The translations under genes were made by a program, and so were the position numbers. A stretch of DNA of 64,000 nt from Acanthococcus lagerstroemiae. Its lineage: Eukaryota > Arthropoda > Insecta > Hemiptera > Eriococcidae. The stretch lies in contig CM063113.1 in NCBI GenBank assembly GCA_031841125.1, positions 36,211,197 through 36,275,196 on the forward strand, written 5' to 3'. The notes below the pieces were generated by a model. The model searched no databases. It worked only from the letters and a program-made list of their open reading frames with translations, and had not been told where the DNA came from. Shown here piece by piece: positions 56,502 to 64,000 of the stretch (the first letter of the stretch is position 1; each line of letters starts with the position of its first letter).

Positions 56502-56754
56502 GGACACTGTTAAACAAAAAGCTCCCAAGGGACATTTGTTGACAAACTGAGTTATTAGTACCTATCGTTGGAAAGAGCGTAAAAAGTAGAATTTTCTTAA
56601 ATTGGGCCCCGATACAAAAGTGTGTATCCATGTTGAAAAAAGCTTATTAGGAAACGCTATGTCTGTCATCCCGGCATTATTCATTGACTTTTAATGTTAC
56701 GTTTTCTCAAAAAACAGACTTTTTCACTTGAGAGCTTGTCGTTTAACAGCCTCC
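56502..56754. mobile_element. family K MITE, copy 2
   Basis: GGACACTGTTAAAC at the left and GTTTAACAGCCTCC at the right are inverted. The interior blocks GACATTTGTTGACAAA, GGAAAGAGCGTAAAAAGTAG and GTTGAAAAAAGCTTAT match copies at 42044 and 62151. Confidence 0.82.
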
Positions 56755-57040
56755 ATTTTTCATTGCTTCCGGCACGTGTATAGGAAAAGACTGCCTCGAA
56801 GACCCATAACAACCATAGATATTGTCTAGTCTTCGACCCATAATTTCGATTGTAAAATGACTAAATGAGATTAAAACGAAGGTGACTACGTGGCCAGAAA
56901 ATAAGGGAAACAAAACTAAGAAGGAATCAATTAATTGATAATTTGATATAGCTAAATCTCAAAAATCGAAATACTCAACTCATCACTAGCTGAATCACAA
57001 CTAATTTCAGATTTTCAAGACGCTCCGTGATATGAATATG
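56755..57040. other. no gene recognised
   Basis: Nothing distinctive seen. Confidence 0.35.
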
Positions 57041-57188
57041 ATAATTGTAACTCGTCACAAGAAAAAGATCCTTAATGGCATCGAAATAGTCTAAGAAAAG
57101 AGCCCTTAGTTACATTGAAGTAAGGGCTCTTTTTTAGAATATTTCGATGGCACTAAGGGCCTTTTTATTGTGAAAGGTCACAATTGAT
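57041..57188. mobile_element. 148-bp near-complete palindrome
   Basis: Arms 57041-57108 and 57121-57188 are inverted copies around the 12-base loop GTTACATTGAAG. The innermost 13 bases (AAAAGAGCCCTTA) are perfect; GGCATCGAAATA, AAAAAGATCC and AATTGTAACTCGTCACAA lie successively outwards with scattered mismatches. A palindromic MITE or hairpin RNA source. Confidence 0.85.
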
Positions 57189-57224
57189 ACAATCTAAGAC
57201 AATTTATAATTCGTTGCTACTCGT

Positions 57225-57379
57225 AAGGCGGCTCTAAGGGGAGGTATAACTGGCAGACATTTTGATTACAAGAAAAGTAAACAAACGCGTGTTGATAATG
57301 AGAAATTATCGAGACAAATCTGCTTACTTTTCTTGCAACCAAAATGGCTGTCCGTTATACCTCCCTGTAGAGTCGTCTT
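57225..57379. mobile_element. 155-bp MULE-like MITE
   Basis: About 50-bp TIRs: GGGGAGGTATAACTGGCAGA at the left and, read inward from the right, CAGGGAGGTATAACGGACAG, then both have CATTTTG and CAAGAAAAGTAA. Belongs with 2124, 63796 and perhaps 27939. The flanks do not give a clean duplication. Confidence 0.82.
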
Positions 57380-58471
57380 ATTACTGTTAGCTGTTGTGAT
57401 ACTGAGTACTGACTGCGACTGATGTCTGCAAGCTGGTCTACGATAAATTCCCAATTTCCCCCGAAAATAGCTTCCCACCTAAAACTTTTTTCCTTCCCAG
57501 TTTTTTCCGCGGGAGTATTATTCCCACCACCCATCACTATTTTTTTATTTTATTTTTTTTTGCTCTTTTCATTTAGGGGATGGTTTTATTTTACAACAAT
57601 GATTACACCACTTTAAGTATTAAATACTTGGTAGTGAGCTACCTCAATAAATTCAGCATAAAAATACCAAAAAAAAAAAAAAAGTGGAAAAACGTCAAGT
57701 TTACGCCCAAAAATTATTGATTTTAATCGATTATAATCGGTAAGAAAAATTATAGATTGTCTTCACTAGACATTAGCATAAGTGTTGGCGCCAGTGTGAA
57801 CTATTTGCTTTTTAGGTAGTGCCGCTAATATGCTACTTAATATTGTCACGGGAATCAGATAAAAAAAGTGTGGACAGGCACAAAAATGACTGCCCTTTGC
57901 CCTCCTTGAGGGTATGAAATAGACTGAATACAACTTGAAGTTCATCTGTTATGCTGGTTTCCCGATAGGCATATTAGACAAGAGCCTGGGGTGACAGATT
58001 TCGAGGGGTGGCAAATATTTGTACAATAACAGCGGGAAAAGAGAAAGGAATTCGGAAAAAGAGAAAAAGAGGAAGAGGCAGCCAGAAATAAGGAAACAGC
58101 AGCAGAAAACATGACTGGGAAATAATTATCAATTTTTGACCAACAGCTCATCAGGAGGATATGAAGTGGGTGAGGGAGACATTTTGTTGAGTGCCTATAG
58201 CGACTTGGCTCCTAAATCCGCAGCTGGTTACAAAGAATGTAAGCAAAAAGTGAAGTTCATATAAGACATTGAAAAAGAAGAAGAAGTGAAGTGACCACCC
58301 GCTGCTTATCAGTCGCATTACCAGCTGATGCCGGCAGTGCGAGAAGGGTGCAAAGAGGAAAACTGCAAGTTTTCAGGCAGGAAAGGGAATCGTTGGAAGG
58401 ACGTGGAGGGAAGATGGGAAAGTGGTTTGCTGTAAAGGGAAGAGGAAGGGACTAACTCAGTTAACCCAACA
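57380..58471. other. no gene recognised
   Basis: A run at 57668-57683; otherwise unique-looking. Purine-rich stretch at 58010-58100 and 58370-58450. Confidence 0.4.
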
Positions 58472-58523
58472 CACTTTAGCCAACCCACCTTAGCCAGCTC
58501 ACCTTAGCCAACTCACTTTAGCC
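58472..58523 (+). repeat. 14-bp minisatellite, about 4 copies
   Basis: CACTTTAGCCAACC, CACCTTAGCCAGCT, CACCTTAGCCAACT and CACTTTAGCCC follow each other without gaps. Confidence 0.9.
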
Positions 58524-58806
58524 CACGGTCTAGCTGAGCTAGTGAGGCTATGAAACTCATTCGGATTCGTCGTCCAAATTCGTTGAACAATGCTTTGCAA
58601 TAACGAATGATGCCTCACCTCGTATGAGAGGAACAGCGCCAGCCTACTTACGCCTGCACCGTAACACCGTTTATCGCAATTCGCAAACAGAATGAACACA
58701 CAACTCGACCTCCTACACTGTATTACGTAATCGCGTGCCACGCGACGAGATCAATTGAAAAATCAGTTTTAAAATTACGTTCTCGTAAAACAATAATAAT
58801 TTTTGA

Positions 58807-59145
58807 ATGACCGCGAGTGTACCACTCCGCCTTCGGATTTTTGCACACTACCACCCCCGGTTTCCTGAAGAGCCTCTGTTTCACTGCTCTACCATTTCCG
58901 ACGTCTGCGTTCCCACAGTCGCATCGACCTCGCCCCAGCATCTTGAGATTGTAAGAGTGGACCACAATCGAGTCGGTTTCACTTTCAACAACCAGCGAGT
59001 TCGCTTTGATATTGAATGGTGTTTTACAATGCCTGCTGTACTCGTTCTGGATGCGGGGTCCCGTTTACACTTTCGAGTATTGAACTGTGTACAGTACCTT
59101 AACTGGTCAGTGTATGGAAACTCGTTTCTTGTTAGATACCTTTGA
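58807..59145 (+). CDS. 112-codon open frame, unrecognised
   Basis: ATG at 58807 opens MTASVPLRLRIFAHYH and the frame ends RYL at 59145. A minus-strand frame of similar length is open over most of the same stretch. The region 58800-59350 is somewhat richer in CpG than average and free of repeats, so an exon is conceivable. No family motif is visible. Confidence 0.15.
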   Translation: MTASVPLRLRIFAHYHPRFPEEPLFHCSTISDVCVPTVASTSPQHLEIVRVDHNRVGFTFNNQRVRFDIEWCFTMPAVLVLDAGSRLHFRVLNCVQYLNWSVYGNSFLVRYL

Positions 59146-59862
59146 GACGAGATGAGAGAGATGAAATGACACGAGGCACGTGCGAAAAATGCCATTAACG
59201 TTCTTCCATTCTCGCCTCCGGCTTTCTATGCTCTGCGGGTCTGCGGTCATCTTCATAAAAATCGAACGATCGTGGCCTGGCATCTCGCCCGCGAGCATTA
59301 GCTGGATCCGAGGAGCGGAAACGGAACTGAACCTAGTGTCGATAGTTCATTTTCGGGTACACATTAATTTGCCCCTGCACCTTTCCACGCCTGTGTAGTC
59401 TGATAATCGTAAACCATACTAGCTCGGAGTATTCGAGTATTTCACACGATCGCGGTACTTTTTCTTTTCTTTCTTTTCTAATTTAAATTTTTTCTTCGCC
59501 CGAGCTTCGGCGTTCCCTTCTGCTACATATTCGTTTGTATGTAGTCGAGTTTCCTGTTTATCTCGACGTACTCTACATTGATTACAATAATTATCATCGC
59601 TCGAATTGTCACGCAGCCTCGGTATCTCATTGTGCGTAGAATGTACATGCGACCTTTGTGAACGCAGTCGCTACATAGGAGGAAATCGTCGTATGGAGAC
59701 CACTCGGTCTATTGCTTGTCAACCTCTGAACCGGAAATCAACTCTCGATTGCTGTCTGTGTAGAGGCGGGTAGTTGATATTTCGTACATCGTTGACTAGT
59801 ACTTGCGTGTCTTCAAATAGCTCACATGGGAACGAGCGTCAAAGAAGCTTATTGGCTATTGA
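59146..59862. other. no gene; repeat-free stretch
   Basis: 59200-59700 is repeat-free and moderately complex; possible host regulatory or exonic sequence, with no positive signal. CT-rich run at 59459-59492. Confidence 0.35.
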
Positions 59863-60015
59863 GTTTTAGATTGAGAGAGTCTTGAAAAGTATTAGATAGT
59901 CTTAACCACGTTTTGAGAAGTCTTGAAGAATTCTGACCATTCTTGGAGAGTCCTGAATAAGTCTCTGGAAGCCGTAGCATGTCTTGAAACCAATCTGAAA
60001 GAGTTTTGAAGAGCA
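59863..60015 (-). repeat. short AGTCTTGAA word array
   Basis: GAGTCTTGAAAAG, TAGTCTTAACC, AAGTCTTGAAGAA, GAGTCCTGAATAAG and AGAGTTTTGAAGAG follow one another; same word class as 53960-54510. Confidence 0.65.
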
Positions 60016-60039
60016 GCAGCGTACTGAAGGGAAACGCGA

Positions 60040-60150
60040 GCAATTCCAAGGGAGTGAGAAGCATATCTGGAGTTCCTCGGGGCTCGGTGTTGAGACCATA
60101 TTTGTTTTTAATTTTTATTAACGACATACATGGCCATGTCTTAGCATCGA
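60040..60150 (+). pseudogene. LINE reverse transcriptase scrap
   Basis: Plus-strand translation gives RSISGVPRGSVLRPY and then LFLIFINDIHGH, the GVPQGS.LGP.LFLI.INDL block that precedes the catalytic YADD in non-LTR reverse transcriptases. About 40 residues survive and the YADD itself is not found. The plus strand frame is open here only over this block. Confidence 0.82.
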
Positions 60151-60525
60151 AAACTTCATTGCACTACACAACAGCATAAAAAACAATGGGATTAAATTAT
60201 ATGATTTTCGCTGTATTTTGAATGCTGAACACAATGACGTTAACCATTTTTCTCGAGAACCTCTCGTTTTCCATAATCAAAATTAATATTTCATCCAATT
60301 TTTCACTTTTTATTCCTTGTTGTCATCCACAAATAGCTACACTGCAGTGGAGTGTGGTGATTTTCCCTTGGAGGTAAGCGATAAGCGTAGAGGTAAAGTA
60401 AAAATCAGAATAAAAGTATGAAGATTCTACTACAAAACGGTATTGATGAAATTATTCAGATTGTCGTATCCCTGTGTAAGGTCATTCCATATGCATTTAT
60501 TCTTTTCTGTGACGAATAATAGACA
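60151..60525. other. no gene recognised
   Basis: AT-rich; nothing distinctive. Confidence 0.35.
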
Positions 60526-60745
60526 TAGGGACGTACCGCCAAAGAGTTTTTCCTGGGGGGGGGGCAAAAATTGTGAAAGTCCCAACTGACTCGACTCAAA
60601 ATTACCAAATATCGAAGCTGAAAAAACCTTTTGACTTGTTGGATTTTCCTAACTTAGCCTGGTTGAAATTGTAACTTTTCCCAACTGCTGAGTAAAAAAT
60701 TCTTTCAGGGGGGAGGGGTTGAGTTCCCCCATCGGTACATCCCTG
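60526..60745. mobile_element. 220-bp hAT-like MITE, family A copy 4
   Basis: Ends TAGGGACGTACCG and CGGTACATCCCTG; the duplication AATAGACA is exact (60518-60525, 60746-60753). Contains the family blocks CCCAACTGACTCGACTCAAA and TTTTGACTTGTTGGATTTT. The shortest and simplest copy in the window. Confidence 0.93.
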
Positions 60746-62150
60746 AATAGACATGGCCAACAATACAGTTTTCTACCATCTTCACAACTGGTGAACCACT
60801 GTATGTCTTCATATTGCAATACGTGGCAATGTCTATAGTAAAACTCGAACCATCTCTCTCTTGCTCGGTTTTTAAAAATGGTAATTCTGGTTTAGGCTTC
60901 CCACCACTAATAATTTCTAATTGTTCATTAAGAGTAAGTCACAAAAACGGGTTTTTAATAAGATCTCGAGTACGCAGTTTGTGGGCAAAAAAACACGTAG
61001 CATTCAAACATGACGTGTTGACTAGTACAACATAATCACGTTTCACTGTCAACTTCGACGTTCCTGTGTAGCCAAGCCGAGCCGGAAGCGCTTTAAGAAG
61101 CGCTTCCAGAACGCAACCAAACGCACAGGTTTCGTCGCGTTGAACATGCTAGTGTGTTTTTGTGTTGATAATTAACACTGAGGCGACGGGTAAGTCGTGC
61201 AGTGTTACCTGCAGTATGTAAAAGAAGCGTTAGATCCGACGCACACCTCGCTGGCCTATATGAATATACATGTACAAGGATTGCCGAACGCCGAACAGTA
61301 TACATCTGCGTGAAGTTATTATATTATACTAGAGCATAATTGTCGTAAGCGTCAATACAATCGCTGTTTTGCCCAGTGTTTCATTGTCTTTTATTTGTTA
61401 CAAGTTGAAGTTGGTATTGTGTATGAAAACTTATTTTCTCTGGAATTTTCAGGGTAAGCGGCGCTTGCCTTACTTGCCTGGAATGCACGCCACTGTTACA
61501 CTACTGAATGATAATGTAGCACACCCGCATAGTTGTTTGATTAGTGGGATCATCTTGATGATACGAAAATTTGCATTTAAAATAGGAGATAGGAATAATA
61601 TGAACTATTATTAAAAAATCAACATCTGCATCAAATTCCTCGTTGAAAATACGTGTATACATTGCCGGAACAAAAGGCTTTATCCACCTGCCAAAAATAC
61701 ATTATTTATGTTCTGATGGCAGCTCTGTAAGTAGAGAAAGAGGGCCTGGGGGAATTTCCACGGGCCCTCCTCTCCTTCCAGTTCATTTTGTTCTTTCTTC
61801 AGATGGGAAAAAATTGTAAGCTATGGAATAAGAGGTTTCTTTCATGGTGTAAGGAGTGATTGCTGATTTGATGTCCAGTATGATGTAGCTGTAAGCGTTG
61901 AAATTCAGGCCTTTTAAAAATATCGGACCCCCTTGAAAGTCCGGACCCGGGGTATCCCCCCTCGTCAGGGTTGTCTGATGGTAAATAAACACACGCGAAT
62001 GACTAGAATTGAGGATACGATATTCTCATACTGTTCTTTTATTTACGTCTGTTCCGTAGAACACTCACTAGGGAAGGTTATGAAGTGCCACTCGCCGATC
62101 GAAGCGACTCTGGTGGTGTTTTCTATAGTTCTTTGTATACCAACGCAAAT
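60746..62150. other. no gene; one short perfect palindrome
   Basis: 61082-61105 is GGAAGCGCTT-TAAG-AAGCGCTTCC. Frames at 60814-61035 and 61369-61614 are unrecognised. Nothing else seen. Confidence 0.4.
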
Positions 62151-62918
62151 AGACACTGTTACGTAAAAAGGACTCAAGCGACATTTGTTGACAAAATGAG
62201 TCTCGTGCTCGCATAGCATCGTTGGAAAGAGCGTAAAAAGTAGAATTTTTCAAAATTAGGCCCTGATTCAAAAATGCGTACCCACGTTGGAAAAAGCTTG
62301 TCAGTAAACGCTAGGTCCGTAAATCGACGTTACTCATAAGCGCTAAAACTTGGAGTTTCCAAAGTTGGTAGCCCTGCCGTGAAATTTCCTGAAAAGGTGA
62401 TCAAGGACGTTATCATCATAAGAATGCATGTAACTTGAATTCGCTTTTTCTCGTCAGTAAAATGTTTTCTTGAGTCATATAATAGATGAATTCAGAGATT
62501 GAGGTATCCTAGTTTTCATTTATGAACTTGAAACGGCTCCGTTTTCCGTGTATTAGTTGTTTACAAGCGCGTTTTGTACCATTGGTAAACTTCCATTAGA
62601 AAAACAGTAATTTGGAAATCAACTTATTCATCTGACTGGAGCGAATAATGTCCTTTAAATTACCTTTCATCGTAAACTAAAAACTTCAAGCTTCTATTTG
62701 GCATGTTATAAGACTAAAAGAAAATCTGTTTTCAGCCATTACGAAAGACTTGAATTTTACCAATTTTACACGTATTCTTATGGGAACATCAACCTTGATC
62801 ATTTTTTCAGGAGTCGACACTAGCGTGGTCACAGTTCTATCGCTAGTTGGCTTTTATTGTAACGTTTTCTCAAAAAACAGATTTTATCGCTTGAGTCTTT
62901 TTTTGCTTAATAGCGTCC
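62151..62918. mobile_element. family K MITE, copy 3, with about 500 bp of extra sequence
   Basis: AGACACTGTTACGTAAAAAG at the left and CTTAATAGCGTCC at the right are the family ends; GACATTTGTTGACAAAATGA, GGAAAGAGCGTAAAAAGTAG and CGTTTTCTCAAAAAACAG are the family blocks. Between about 62320 and 62845 lies sequence absent from the other two copies, either a nested insert or a segment the shorter copies have lost. Confidence 0.75.
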
Positions 62919-63795
62919 AAACGGTAATAATTTTAGGTGCCCGCATCTAAATTTCACGAAATAACGAAATTGTTAGAGGAGGTGAAAAAAAATTTTTTCT
63001 TCTTTGCCATGAATTGCACTCTACCTCGCTCTATTTATGAATAATATTTGAGAATATCTACAGAAACTTTTACACGATACAAATTGCCTACCATGAGAAA
63101 TTGAAGGGGCAAATTGTTTGGTTCTCTTATACTTTGGAATTAACATTGGAGAAAAAATTGTATAAAATCAACAGTTCTACGCAGAATACATTTAAATAAA
63201 AATCCACAGTATATTGAATCACGCTAATGTTTGTATCTTACCCTGTTCAATGTAGAGAAAGATTCGTTTACAAGTAAATGCAGTGGTTTGTATACGTTGA
63301 TTAGGTAGCATTGGAAATATTCGCGTCAGCTTGCACTCGATTAAAGAATAAATTTTAAAATTTAAAATAGATATGTTTATCTTGCCGGAATTTTCTGCGC
63401 AAATTGTTGCACTCGTTATCAAGGGTAGAAGTCGTCGTTTCGCTCTACAGTATAATCTGACGCATGGTATCGTGAATCTCATTTAACGGTGATACGTAGC
63501 AACAGGATCATTCATCCACAGACCGCGATCTGACCGTTCAAGAGCTATATGTAGATGTCCGAGAGGATAGAAATATTGCAAGAGTAATAATGCGAGGTCC
63601 TTATTTTTAACATCGAATAGAATAGCTTGCGAAGTGAATTTCTTTTGTAACACCCGCTTAACTCGCCTATGAATTCTCAAACAGTCCACTGCCGACTTCG
63701 CGAACATGGTTTATGTAACTGTAAATCGGCACAAGTCCCGATACTCACTATGGAACACCGACGACGATGCTTGTCTTTTACTCACAATCACAAGT
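62919..63795. other. no gene recognised
   Basis: Frames 63219-63482 and 63483-63707 on the minus strand are unrecognised. No repeat seen. Confidence 0.4.
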
Positions 63796-63964
63796 AGGGC
63801 TCTACAGTTTCACATAGGTATGCTAGGCCGCCATTTTGGTTCGGGTTTTGTTGTTATCAACGCACTAAATACACAGCGTCGCGCGGTATCATCCGCTTTA
63901 GAAGTTTTCATAAAGCTGAACCAAAATGGCGGCTTAGTATACCCATATGGAACTACAGAGCCTT
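63796..63964. mobile_element. 169-bp MULE-like MITE with 9-bp duplication
   Basis: AGGGCTCTACAGTTTCACAT at the left and, read inward from the right, AAGGCTCTGTAGTTCCATAT begin TIRs of about 48 bases that end in GCCGCCATTTTGGTTC. The duplication ATCACAAGT is exact (63787-63795 and 63965-63973). Nine-base duplications with long TIRs point to a Mutator-like origin. No coding capacity. Confidence 0.9.
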
Positions 63965-64000
63965 ATCACAAGTAGTGGCGAGAAGGGGATTGGAGGCGGG

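Overview
The window reads as eukaryotic nuclear DNA, most likely from an insect. It is AT-rich and intergenic or intronic. It holds decayed non-LTR retrotransposons of RTE, Jockey/I-like and CR1/R1-like types, tRNA-derived SINE heads, a Ty1/copia scrap and many small terminal-inverted-repeat (TIR) elements. A hemipteran is my guess from repeat style only. No complete host gene can be supported: every open frame with a recognisable protein signature belongs to a transposon, and the longest unexplained frame is 188 codons. There are no bacterial operons, CRISPR arrays, rRNA genes or intact tRNA genes.

Layout. 1-1.58 kb is almost pure homopolymer runs and looks like a sequencing or contig-end artefact. 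1.6-8.1 kb has small MITEs and a fold-back element (4.95-5.95). 8.1-10.3 kb is a minus-strand RTE-type LINE split by a 381-bp hAT-like MITE, next to a copia scrap. 11-16.7 kb has two copies of a second hAT-like MITE family, a SINE head, a hairpin, and a 2.1-kb element with about 370-bp inverted arms that carries an open frame with 16-residue repeats. 18.3-20.5 kb is degenerate short-word arrays. 21.7-24.7 kb has a dispersed repeat found with and without a 222-bp MITE, plus further MITEs. 24.8-26.8 kb is a plus-strand LINE. 27.9-29.4 kb is a 1.5-kb TIR element with two clusters of GTTTTAAAC-like words.

32.1-34.0 kb is a Jockey relic split by a 1.13-kb TIR element. 35.7-38.0 kb has a CR1/R1-like relic split by a SINE, a second copy of the 222-bp MITE and another RTE tail. 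38.3-39.3 kb is a TIR element with a triplicated internal unit. 40.0-41.1 kb has two hAT-like MITEs with target duplications. 42.8-44.9 kb is a satellite-like array with a nested 38-bp minisatellite. 46.2-46.7 kb is the only clearly GC/CpG-rich stretch and the best place to look for a host promoter or exon. 49-64 kb continues the mosaic of SINE heads, hairpins, MITEs and one more LINE RT scrap.

How the parts relate. The window is a stratified record of insertions. Several events can be read to the base: 8-bp duplications for hAT-like elements, TA for mariner-like ones, 9 bp for the MULE-like one. Three insertions sit in repeats whose undisturbed copies, or whose reading frame, show the empty site. 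All identifications rest on reading motifs by eye; no database search was possible.
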